Shown here piece by piece: positions 48,001-60,000 of a DNA stretch of 64,000 bases (its first letter is position 1; each line of letters begins with the position of its first letter). The stretch comes from Mimachlamys varia (lineage: Eukaryota; Mollusca; Bivalvia; Pectinida; Pectinidae): the NCBI GenBank assembly GCA_947623455.1, contig OX392527.1, positions 46,606,401-46,670,400 on the forward strand, written 5' to 3'. The notes under the pieces are model-generated. The model was not told the origin of the DNA and ran no database searches. It worked only from the letters and a program-made list of their open reading frames with translations. Made by a program: the position numbers and the translations under genes.

Positions 48001-51000
48001 GGGCATCTATGAAGAGTATTTGATTCTGCCATATCTAAGAGTAGAGAAGAAGATTTTTGAAATTTTTGTAAATTTGACCCTTTTTGGCCCCGCCCACCAG
48101 CCCCTGGGGGTCAACTAGGGCCAACATGCACATACCATCAAAGTGTCATCCCATGCTGATAATTTGATACAAGTTAGAATGAATTCCAATAGAAATCCAA
48201 CAAATAATAGTCAAAAATGTGATTTCCCTATATACACTATAGTAAAGTTTACCCCCTTCCCAGGGGCAAACATGAGACCCCAGGGTCATGAAATTCACAA
48301 TTTTGGTAAAGCACCTTAAGACCCTTCCATCTATGAAGAGTATTTGATTCTACCATATCTGAGAGTAGAGAAGAAGATTTTTGAAATTTTTGTCAATTTG
48401 ACCCTTTTTGGCCCCGCCCTCCAGCCCCTCGGGGTCAACTAGGGCCAACATGCACATATCATCAAAGTGTCATCCCATGCTGATAATTTGATACAAGTAA
48501 GAATGAATTCCAATACAAATCCAACAAATAATAGTCAAAAATGTGATTTCCCTATATAAACTATAGCAAAGTTTACCCCCTCCCCAGGGGCAAACATGAG
48601 ACCCCAGGGTCATAAAATTCACAATTTTGGTAAAGCACCTTAAGACCCTTCCATCTATGAAGAGTATTTGATTCTACCATATCTGAGAGTAGAGGAGAAG
48701 ATTTTTGAAGTTTTAGTCAATTTGACCCTTTTTGGCCCCGCCCCGCATGCCCCTGGGGGGTGGGGACCATATAATTCACAATTTTGGTTCACCCTCAGCC
48801 ATGGAAGCTTCCTGTAAAATTTCATTGAATTTGGTTCAGCGGTTTTGGAGAAGAAGTCGAAAATGTAAAAAGTTTACGGACGCACGACGACGGACAAAAG
48901 GCGATTAGAATAGGTCACTTGAGACTTCGTCTCAGGTGACCTAAAAACAACCTCAAACACCAGAATCAGGAAAATGGAATGTTCTTACACTGTAAATTCA
49001 AATTTCTTCTAAATTATTTTTTTTTCTTCAGCATATCATTTACTGCTTCAAGCTATTTAAAATAGTTTAGAGGTTAAATCACATTTAATATGTATCATTT
49101 AAAATCAGTGTCAGATTAACCTAATTCATGCTTTACAGTCTTCCAAAAAGCAACATACTATGGTAAAAAAAGTTTTGTTTTGCAGTTCGAGTTGACTGTT
49201 TGGTATTACCTTGTTAAAACATGCCTCCCACTCTGCTGCTGATAACGTCTGAAGATCGTGGACCAGCAGCGCCCTCTGTAGGTAGGTTAAAGCTTGACTG
49301 CGGACCTGTCGTCGCGTATCACAACACAAACGGGCAATTCCTGAAACAAAGAAATTAATCATTCCAGTAAGATTTGATATTTTTGCCATTGATCAGGATG
49401 GTAAATTCAATACAACATATAGGGTAAAATATAATGTTATCAGTACCGTATTTATCTGCCAATAAGCCCATGTCTGGTAATAAACCCATCCATGTCAAAA
49501 ACAGCTAATTTGAAATACCATATACATGCTATTTCATGGTCCTGCAATAGGCCCACATCCTACTTGAATCAGAGTTTAAGTATTGGCCCCCAGGGCTTAT
49601 TGAAGGATAAATACAGTACAGGTATTTAGGTAATTTAAGGGCAATTCAATAATGATATATATCTCAACGTCAAACTTTAACTTTTCTGTAATTTTAGGGG
49701 TTACCGTCCAAAGAATTGAATTCAGGCAAAGTAATTTGCCTTTATATAAAATTAGCAGAACCCTCTAAAATTGTTTACAGGAACAACCAAATGCCAGTAA
49801 AAGGCTTGATGTCAAGCCAACTTGGTCGCCAATCAAGCTAAAGAGAAGATCTTTAGCTAGCCAAGCGATAGATTGAGGCTAGTATTTACCAGGATTACAT
49901 TTATCTTGGATTCCCCATTACCTTGGAGTAGAGGACACCAGCACTTCACCCAGAGAGAACTGTGTCCAGCATCAAACGCCTCACATTCCTCTGATGTGTG
50001 GTCTTCTTTGGCCCACGAGGTGTAAATAGAGGCGGCCCTAGTGTGGAGGGTGTGCATTAGATCCAACAGCTGAATTGACAGTGAGTGAAGGCCAGCGGCT
50101 GTTGAGTCTCCCTCCCCCTCGTCATCAGACGAGACCATGTTGTGTAGATGTGTTGGCGATGAGTGAGAGCGTTTCATCTTTTCCTGGTCCTTTTTAGATT
50201 TGGACATTTTATGAGACATCTTGTGTTTGACGTGTTTGACCGGTGCCGGTGGTCGCTGACGCCCTGTCGAAATAAATTAAGAAATCAATATCATTTCATT
50301 TGCTTGTCTAACAATGTATTTTTAGATTATGTTATGTATATATATACTGACAAATAGATCAACTTGATACTCCCTCAATTATATTAAAATATAAACATTT
50401 ATGATGCAATAAATTCAAAATAATCACTCTTGTTAGCTGCGATGTCAGGCAGGCAGGTGATCACAATACCTTTTCACTTACAGTGAGGGAATAGAACTCC
50501 TGTCGCCTTGGTGAAAGGCAAGTGCAATATACACGGTACCACCCGACCTTCAATAATATTATAGAGGAATAAAAATAAAACTGACCTCCATTGAGACTGG
50601 CCTCTACAAATGATCGAATTGCGTGGACGCAGCTCTCAAAGTTGAGTGGAGTAACATGAGCCGCGTCACGCACCAGGAAGGAGAGGGTCTCCGAGGACTT
50701 GATGAGCGACTTGCTGTCACAGTAGCACAGCTCATCAGGAAGCTCGATGCTGAACTGGTTAGGGAGGGGCTGTACCCTGGGGACAGCTTCCTCTTCCTTC
50801 CCCAGACTCTGGCTCTCCTTGTTTACCTGGTTAATTATTCAAATAAAACAACAAAGTGAAAACACCATTGGGCTTTTTATTATTGTCAACTGTGAACTAA
50901 CATTGAATTATGCGAATATAAGTATTACAGTACATTACAATGTTTATTGTTACATTTCTTAATGTAACCTTATAGCTTACTATCAGTCAGAATTATGCAC

Positions 51001-54000
51001 TGCCTAGTAAGTTTATGTGTTGGTATTTGATATCTAATAAAGGAAATCATGATAAGAGAATTCAAAATATTTCTTCAACAACATAATCGTTTATCAAATA
51101 GTTTTACATACATGAAATCATAAGAGGTTAAAGTATGAATTTGATCAGCATTTCATTATTGTAATCATTGGATTTCAAGCAACTTCAGAAACCAAACCAT
51201 AAAGACTAAAATGGTTCCAATGTATGTAGAAACTCTAGTACCTAGTCTTTATCAACAAGAAACTTATATATACAAATGTATACTGACCAGCAACCAGCTC
51301 CCATTCTCAGGGACTGGCCTGACCTCCAGTGGGGACGGACTTCGATGGGTCTTTGTCTGAGATTCGTACAGTTCACTGTCTGAGGTATAGCCTCTCTCCT
51401 GGTAGCCATCAGCCAGACTAGACCCGCTGGGCACCTCACTATCACTCTGGGCACCTACACAACAAACTTACTGATGTATCTTCAACAAATCCTGTCTACA
51501 GTAGAATCTAACATGATCAATGTCTGTTCAAATTAGTAAGCAAGAATTGCACGAGTCACACGCCGTCAGTTTGGTTCCTAGGACATTTGTTGTAATATTT
51601 TCCAACAATGCTGTTGAAATTCTAATTTCTGAATTATTTTGCACAAGGGAACTCACATTTTCTGAAAGATTTGTTTTTTGCTGATATTTCACCCTTACAT
51701 CAACATAGAGAAAATAGTGACTGATGATATGAAGTTCAGCCCAAATTAATTAGGGCAGGCATTATTCCTACATGTAGTAGGCAAAGAGTGATTATAATTT
51801 TTTGGAACAAATGCTAAATTTCCAGAAAGCTAATACCATCTTTAAGTAACTATGTAAATGATTATAACCAGAGAAGATCTCAATACCAAAATGTACCCTG
51901 ATATGAAGGGTTTGTCTGATGCTCACTGCAATTAATTTTTTTCAAGCATCATCTCATCAAATAATTTTTACTACTTGTTGCGAAAAAAAAACAAAAACAA
52001 AACCCACATATACGTACCAGCATCGGAGAGCGCGTCCGGGAGTTCCTGCTCCGTATGTGTCTGTAGTATTGGGGGAGGGTTAGCCCCGGCCCCTACCACC
52101 TCTAGAAGCATAAACAGTGTGAACCAATCCTGGGCCGTGTGTATATTGGCCGCATTAGTCCGTAACAACTCATGCAGGGCAAAGGAAACTTGCCGTGCCA
52201 CATTGTGAATAACACTAGGTTTCATCATTAAGAGTATACGTAGGGAAGTTAAAACTTGTGATGCGATATCCTCGCGACGTAAAAGTCTGATTGACAATCG
52301 GAGCAGTCCCACGACGGCTCGCTCCACCAGGAATGTGTGATCACCTGCATTCACAGTTAAATTGTAGATATGATCTCGAACTGCCTGCCATACAGGTGTC
52401 ACTCTGTCTCTGCAATCAAAATCAACGTATGTCAGCATTGCTCTACCATATTCAAAGAAAATTTTGAACTATTAGGTATCAATGAAAACTTCAAATTATT
52501 AAAATTTAAAAAAAAAAAAGGAAAAAATTTTAAAACAATGTGCCTATCTTTTAAAATTACATTAATATTGGTCAATACAATATGTTTTATTCCTGTATGA
52601 ATATGTTTTGGAAGAGAGGAAGGGATACATTTCTTTGTTATCATCAATATAACATGGCCATGGATATGGAAATCTGAAATTTAAAATGATTTAATAATGG
52701 TAAGTTTGTTACACTCCTTTGACAAGCTAGGAATTCTCAGGAATTTTACCAACCTGTTTTGCAGCACGACTTTGACAAGAAGTTCAAGGAAAAATACGGA
52801 TGCGTCCTCATCAAACACAGTTCCCATGGAATGATGGGCCTCTGGACCCTGGGAGGCGAATATCATAGCCTGGAAAAACATCAAAAGGAAAGGTTAAACC
52901 TAGTTTTCTCCAACTATACTGGAAACAAGAATGAGGTCTAGAGGCCTGTTTTAATCACCTGATTTGTTTAGGAAATCATAGCAAAATAATGTTTTCATTT
53001 TCAGAAACATTACAAATATTTCCCATTTATTTGCTTCTTCTCACAAGGACACAACATAATTCAATAAATGACATTTGATTGCCAAATGGTCCCAATGAAA
53101 CACAGGAAATCTGGTTAAAATTTGATTATCAGTTTAAAGAGCACAAGTTTTTGACACTTTTTGGGTCCACCCCTCACAATAGCTACCTAATTCTCATCAG
53201 TCATGAACATAACATGAAAGTTTGTTCGGCTCTTAATGCCCAGTACAGTCTAGTCATTACCTTAATTAGCTCCTGTAGCGAGTCCTCTCTTAGAAACTTG
53301 CTTTCTGTGACGAGTTGTTCAAGGTGACAGTCGCGGATACAGCCTTGGGCCTGTCGACTTGCTTCCTGTTCCTCCGGTGTTGGACCTTTCGTGTTTTGTG
53401 ACTCTGATGTAAAGTATGAGTAAAAACTACTCAACACACCACTCTCTGATCTGTAGTAATAAAATCAAACCAGAGTGACATTTCATGAAAACTGATACAA
53501 AGTTTTATCACTGATATCATCTTATAAGACATGTGATGTATTCATTTACCCCGAAAGGTACAAGGTAACAAGCTGTATGTTTTGTTTTGCTGAAGGAAAA
53601 GATTAATTAGTAAGAAAGACACTAATGAAATGTAACAAGATGAATGCCCATGGTGTATGTGATATCAATAATCTTAAGGAATATTGTGAATCCTGGGTAA
53701 TACAGACAAGGCACAAAATGGAGAAGCGCTGTCTATTTCATCAATATCCAATACCTCAATTTTTATTCAAAGTTTAACAATATTTCATTCATTTTTGAAT
53801 GTTTTTATCTATCAAAATACTGAGAAATTAAGACAGACAAAGTTCAATCTTATATTAAAACTTGAAGATATGTTTCAAATGGAAAGGTCAGTTAAGGGGA
53901 GATAACTACCTTTGGTTCGTCGCTGCTTCTTCCTTGATTATACTGATTTTCCCTGAGGAGTCCACAAAATCTTCAACCTAAATAAAAAACACCAAACCAT

Positions 54001-57000
54001 TAATTTGAACAATATTTGGCCTTCTGGAAACACTTTTCCACATATACAAAACCAGAGACTTATTTTCTGCATTTTATTTTATTATTTTATCTTATTCAAA
54101 GACTTTCCCAGAATTGAGCAAAATGGTTTTGAACCTTCTTCTAATTTAAAGGGAGTTTTAGCTTAATATTTGATGTATGTTGGGGTCTTTGGGAAAATTG
54201 CTTCACATGGCCATGGCAACCTTTTCTGTATAATTAAAGCTTATTTTGAATGGCCTGAAGGATAATACTTGTAGTCATCAAATCATTTTGAGATTCAAAT
54301 TAACCAATCATTTGTATTTTTCCTCTCCTGTTACAGTACAATGTCCCTTAGTAATGATGAACATCTGATTATATTTTTCTCCATTTCATGTCTGCAAATT
54401 TAACTTAAGTCAATGTACAATCAATTAACTTTTGTATGAAATACATTTGGAATTCAATTCCACTGAAAATGTAGTTCCTCTCCAAAGAATGAAATCTTTA
54501 GTTTTACCTACCTCTATAAGACCCTTGGGTAAAAGTTTGGCACGGTACAACTGTAGCATGCAATCCATAATGTTTTTCCAACCCTCGCGTAAAATATCAC
54601 CATGACGATGGGCCAGACCAAACACTGTCCTTGCAGCCAGTTGGGCCTTGAGGTTGCCCCCGAACACAATTGGCAAATTCTCCGGGCTCTGAAGAGGCAG
54701 AAAAAAACCCCTTGCACATTTGAAAACGTTCAAAATGTTGAGAACAGTCTAAGAATATAATGCTTGATTATTCGTTTTGGGAAGGAAATTTCTTTTAGTG
54801 CAAGACCTTTCTGTGACCATGATCATATGTACGTAACTTCACAGCAGTTGTAAGGCATCTTTTTTCAGATTTAGAATGCCAATTGTGTGTTTACATACCT
54901 CCACTGAGCTGAGAAGCGTGGTGAACTTGCACAAAGATATGACTAGATTATCAAACACATCGCTCATTCCGTAGTGTGCGGAAATCATGGCACATTTTCT
55001 GAAAATACAAAACACAATTTATATTTCTCGTGTGAGAACAATATTGCCAAGTTGATAGATGTATTAATCAATTTCGAGATATGTTTTTGGATACAATTTC
55101 ATTAATAGTCTATCTAATGTCCTAGTATGTAACTGTCCAGTTATAGTATACATTGCGTTACATACCTAAATCCTGCGATGGCCTTCTGTATAATTGTCTC
55201 ATCGCCACTCTTGTCAAACACAAAAGACAGGGCCGCCACAGTGGGGCCCCATATGAGGGAGAACAGGTCATGGTCGAAGGCTCCCGAAGGCACATGTACA
55301 AACATACCATCCTTTGTAGTACCTCGCCGGAGAAGTACCTAATAAACATATAACAATACATATAAGCCTATGATTAACTGAGCAACATTAAAATATCCAT
55401 AAACATGCCTCAATACAGCAATATAAAATCATCCTAAAGAACTCCTAAAGTGTGAAGCCTATAATACATGTTTTGAAAGTGACGCAAGAAAATGATATTT
55501 AATATTCATTGAACATTTCTTTACCTACAGAAAATGTACTTGATTTTCATAACAATTTCAACTTTCCACCAATCTCAGCATAAATATAAATCGTAGTTCA
55601 CAAAGAACCAAACAGGGGATGGTAATACATGTTAAACGGTGAAATTTCTTATCAAGTAGACTTTATTATTTGGCCTTTAATTACCTTCCAAAGATAATTC
55701 TCCCTTACTAGACCTGTGTGTTCTGCTGGCATCACAATTTCATCATTTCTGAAAATCAGATATTGTATTTCATCAAAGTCTATCTTCTATCATACAATAC
55801 CACTGTCAACAGATCAGATGACGGTTACCTAATGCTACCTATAATTAATATTGGAGTTAAGGATATATGCTACCTTACACATAATACCTTTGATTTATAC
55901 TAGAGCAAAGAATTCCTGCCACTTAACACTTAATACCCATCACATCTATTGATATATAAGCAATATAACCAATTATGGTCTAGTTACTTAGTTATGTTGT
56001 AGAAACTAAATCGTGGATAACAAACCAACAAACAGATGTCTCCATGACACCCTCCCCCTCCCTTTCCTCATCATAATACCTGGTACATACTGTCAAATTT
56101 TTGACTGGCATATAAAACCCCATTTTTTTCTTACAATTGGATGTTAGACTGTCATCATCACACCAAATAAGTGACTACTGTACTGTTGAGCATCTTCTAT
56201 GACAAGCTTTAAATTTTTTTTTTATTATTCTTATTAAATTTTCACATAAATCATTAGAATTTGATCATGAGTGGGCAAACTCAGATATACAACACTTACT
56301 TGATTGCATTATAGATCTCCTCCAACATGTCGTGATCAAATTCTATTCCTCCATTACAGTCTTTTAAGTTCTTCTTAAATTGCTGAGGAGAAGAATATAA
56401 ACATGGTTTACGTAAACAGCACCAGGAGTAATGACCATTGAAAGATTTACACGACAATATTAACACTCATCATTGTAAACGACTTCAACAATCATGATGT
56501 TGGAGCTTTAAACATATATTTGCAGAAATATAAACAAATTTATCTACTTAGAGACTCTTATTAACAGCATACCTCGACAGTCATGGGTATATTCTGTTTT
56601 TTGGCATTGTGATTGTGTTGGTCGACATTCAACATTATCACAGCATATGTGAGAGTAAAAGCAGCATCAACGTTCACAAATGGTTCCGCATTGCTTTTCT
56701 AAAACAATCAAAACATTGGTTTCAAGCAATGTCAAATGTAGTTCATGTCACAAAACAAACATTCTGAGATACAACTTCCTTTTTTCACCAAAGGATCAAT
56801 TTTACCTTAAATCAAAATTTTGAAAAAAAAAGCCAAACAAAAACTAGAAATGTCTTTGAGACATAAATGTTCCCACCCCCAGCTTGTTACATCACCATGG
56901 GATGGGATGGGACGGGACAGACATAGGTAACACTATATGCCCCCCCTCCATTTCATGGGGGGGGGGGGGGGGGGGGGGGGGGCATAAAAATTAGAAATCA

Positions 57001-60000
57001 AAAAGAAAAATTTCCTTAGGATTTTTTTGGTTCTGCAAGCAAAGAATTAATAGCTTGTGGTTTCAATAATCATTTCATTTGAAGGGCTAATATGAGTTAT
57101 ACAGAAGATAAATTGACTGGATAACAATGAGAGTTAAGGGTGGTACTCACATGCCAATGGTCAGAGAAGTGCTCGATGAGGTAGGAGATGACTGGGGCCT
57201 CGCCTGGCAGACGAAACGCCTCTAGGTACATCCTCAGGGCTTCATCGACACGCAGGTCCTCAAAGTTAAACGACCTGGAAGACATAGACAAATTGATTTC
57301 ATAAAGTTTTAGCAAAGGTTTTTTGCAGATTTTGTCATGGCGTTTTAACTATTTAAGTTATAACGATTGTTCAAAATATGTTTTTGTATGACTTTTGTTT
57401 GAAAATGTTTAATCAGCCCTACTGAAAAAGAAATCACAGAGAAATTTTACAATCTATCAACCAAATGCCTTCATACATTCTAAGTAATTTTAAGTTTGAC
57501 CTTTCTTCTTATTTGATTTGTTGATACTCATGTCAATCTATATACCAACCTATCGAATCCATGCAAATTATTAAATATCTTCTGTGGGTAGTTACTCTTT
57601 CCAAGAAAACTTATAGAGATCAAGGATGGAATAGTTTTTTTCCAACCCTTGCATAATGTATCAAATATTACTTTGAAATTCCTTATTTAAGAATGAAACT
57701 TAATATCAAATCTGGAGATATTGATATACATTTCGGATAATGAATACACAATGATTATTAAACTTCATCGTACTTTCTGGAAGGAAACATTCATCAAAGA
57801 TCTGGTTTGCTTTTTTTGTACACAATTCATCTCCAGCACACACCCATGCGTACACACACATAGGAAGATATTAGCCAGGTGGTATAGGACAAGTAGTTAG
57901 CGCCTGATAAGGCAGCTCCTGCGAACTCCCCAGAATTGTATATGATAGAACTGTATGTGTTCATTGTATTGATTGTATGAGAATTGTATATCTATGTACT
58001 GTAAAGCGCTTTAGAATGGCTTATGTTAGCTAGATAGGGCGCTATATCAAATGCTGTATATTATTATCATTATTACTGTTTAATTTTCCTTAACTTATAT
58101 TGTAACAGGTACCATTGTCCAGACTTTCCAGTGCCTAAATCAATAATCTTAAAGGTTCCACACTAAAATTGCAAGGAGACCCAAACTTACTTGACGAAGG
58201 CTTCCAAGACTTTGGAATTTGTCTTTTTGGCGACATACTCGCCGATCATGGCCTTGTCTAAGCGCGGGTTTTCCTTCAGAAATGTGATCACCTCCCCCGG
58301 ATCGAGTGGTGTGCTCAGTAGATTCTGCTCCTGAAGGAATGATATACCCTTGGAAGGCTTCTGGTTAAATTGTTCTGTGCCCGTGTAATAAAGCTGCAGG
58401 TAAAAATATAATGTGGCAATGTAGAACAAATGTAGTGAAAATTCAGAGTTGCAATCAAAATGAAATTAACATTATATCATCAAGTACTTTGATATGTCAT
58501 TACCTTGGTTTTTTTTCAATTAAAACTTTTGTCTTTAATTTGACAATCTATTTATTCTTTGGCAAAAATATCTGTTAAAAATCAAAACTGTATGTGAGAA
58601 CTACACTCACAAACATCAAGAAAGTAACATTCATAAATTTGGAGATAGATCTGTCTGTACATATATTATTGTCAAATTGAACCATATGAATCAACAGCAA
58701 TATAATACCAACATTTGAGGTATCTCAAGGTAGATTTTCTTTTTCTATAGAACTACTCAGTTTCCCACCTTTTTCTTGTGTTTGACTGCGGAGAGTTCCT
58801 CTGTCCCTGGGATCTTGACCGATGCCTTCATCCTGTTTGGTCGTATCTGTGGACCCCGCCTACCCATGTCCTTCACTTTAACAGGTTTTGGTGCATCTGT
58901 ACAGGAAAAAGTACAGCAGTTAGTTTACATCTACAAGATACTCTTCTTGTATCTCGTATTATCTATGACCCACACAATTGATTTTTTTGTCAGCTAACCA
59001 TTTAAATTTTCATCAGTTGTTTGTGATTTACGTCCTAATAACAGCTGGGCATTTAAAGTGGTGGAGGAAAGCAGGAGTTCCCTAAGAACAACTACGACCT
59101 ATGGCCAGGACCTGGCCATCGCCCCATCTTGAATTGACCTCAAACCTGTGAACCAAAGGTGAAGGACTAGTGGTAGCAGAAAGTCTAACACCTTAACCAC
59201 TTGGCCACAGAACCCCCACCATTTCAGTTTCCTGTTTCATTAGAAGTTTTTGAAAATTACCTGATGGCGTCTGATCTTTTGACTGTAGGATCCTCTGGCC
59301 CATTGCATATCCTGATGTGGGGGGCCCTAGTAAGGGAGCACTCGGTTTGGTTTGCTCTGTGCCATCAAGAGGAGACGACTCCTCTGTCTTATCACCTAAA
59401 ATTAATTGTACATAAATGGCATATTACAATCTTAAACTCTGTAAATCGACAAAAGATGTTTTGGAATGCCCAGCATCATACAGAGTTTTTCTACTAATGG
59501 CACATTGCTGATAATTATGTCTATAAAATTCCTTTTAGGAAAATCCACAAATAGTGTGACTCCAAATTGTAATGGTAAGTATCTAAATACTTGATAAAAT
59601 GACAAGGATATTGTGTCACATAAACAGTAAACTACCCCTCTGTCTGAGACTTTTACAGAAGTGATAAATCATATCACTGTTTAAAGTGTTTGTAGTTTGC
59701 ACAGTCATACTTGTTTCTAGTGATTGGCAACTGGTTTAAAATCATAATTATATAAATCAGTTTGCAACATAATAGGAAGTAGAAGACTGACGGATGATCC
59801 ATTTTATCAGACTTAGCACCAAAGGAAGGTGACAACACTTTTGCAACAGCAACAGAAACACTTGTTTACTTTACATACGGTTTCTTTAAAAACCTACACT
59901 TACTCAGTTTTGGAAAGATCAAACAGATAAATTTTTGATTATGATGAATTAGTGGCCAATCACTCCTTTCTACAATGACTTTAACTAGCTATATCGGTAG

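Larger units (their letters stand above)
44773..48003. mobile_element. 3.2-kb insertion with TIRs and AAGTATACTT arms
   Basis: It splits a 324-bp unit exactly. The left flank ends TTCCA and the right resumes CATCTATG; removing one CA restores the unit, so CA looks like a 2-bp target duplication. The ends are imperfect inverse copies: CCCGTACCAAACTGGCTAAC at the left, and CCCTTACGGAATTAACTAAT when the right end is reverse-complemented. Arms at 44795-44935 and 47600-47995 consist of repeated AAGTATACTT palindromes joined by GAAG/CAAG spacers. No transposase was found, so it is non-autonomous. The superfamily is unclear; CMC-type elements with short duplications are one option. Confidence 0.7.
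44046..48945. repeat. Array of 324-bp units in a GBF1 intron, interrupted by a 3.2-kb insertion
   Basis: Units starting CATCTATGAAGAGTATTTGA begin at 44448, 48004, 48328 and 48652, spaced 324 bp to the right of the insertion. A diverged unit lies before 44448, and the last is truncated near 48790. Each contains GACCCTTTTTGGCCCCGCCC and CCCTGGGGGTCAACTAGGGC. The outer ends, AGAGGCCCATGGGCCTTAAC at 44053 and GTCTCAGGTGACCTAAAA at 48929, match head and tail motifs I recall from bivalve dispersed elements. Confidence 0.8.

Noticed and set aside
55158..55361. Minus-strand frame [16 protein letters not shown]
   Set aside because: Wrong frame over GBF1 exon 14; the spliced frame gives the conserved HDS1 sequence.
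57862..58075. A functional tRNA gene in the SINE head
   Set aside because: No full cloverleaf is evident, and the sequence recurs with a SINE tail.
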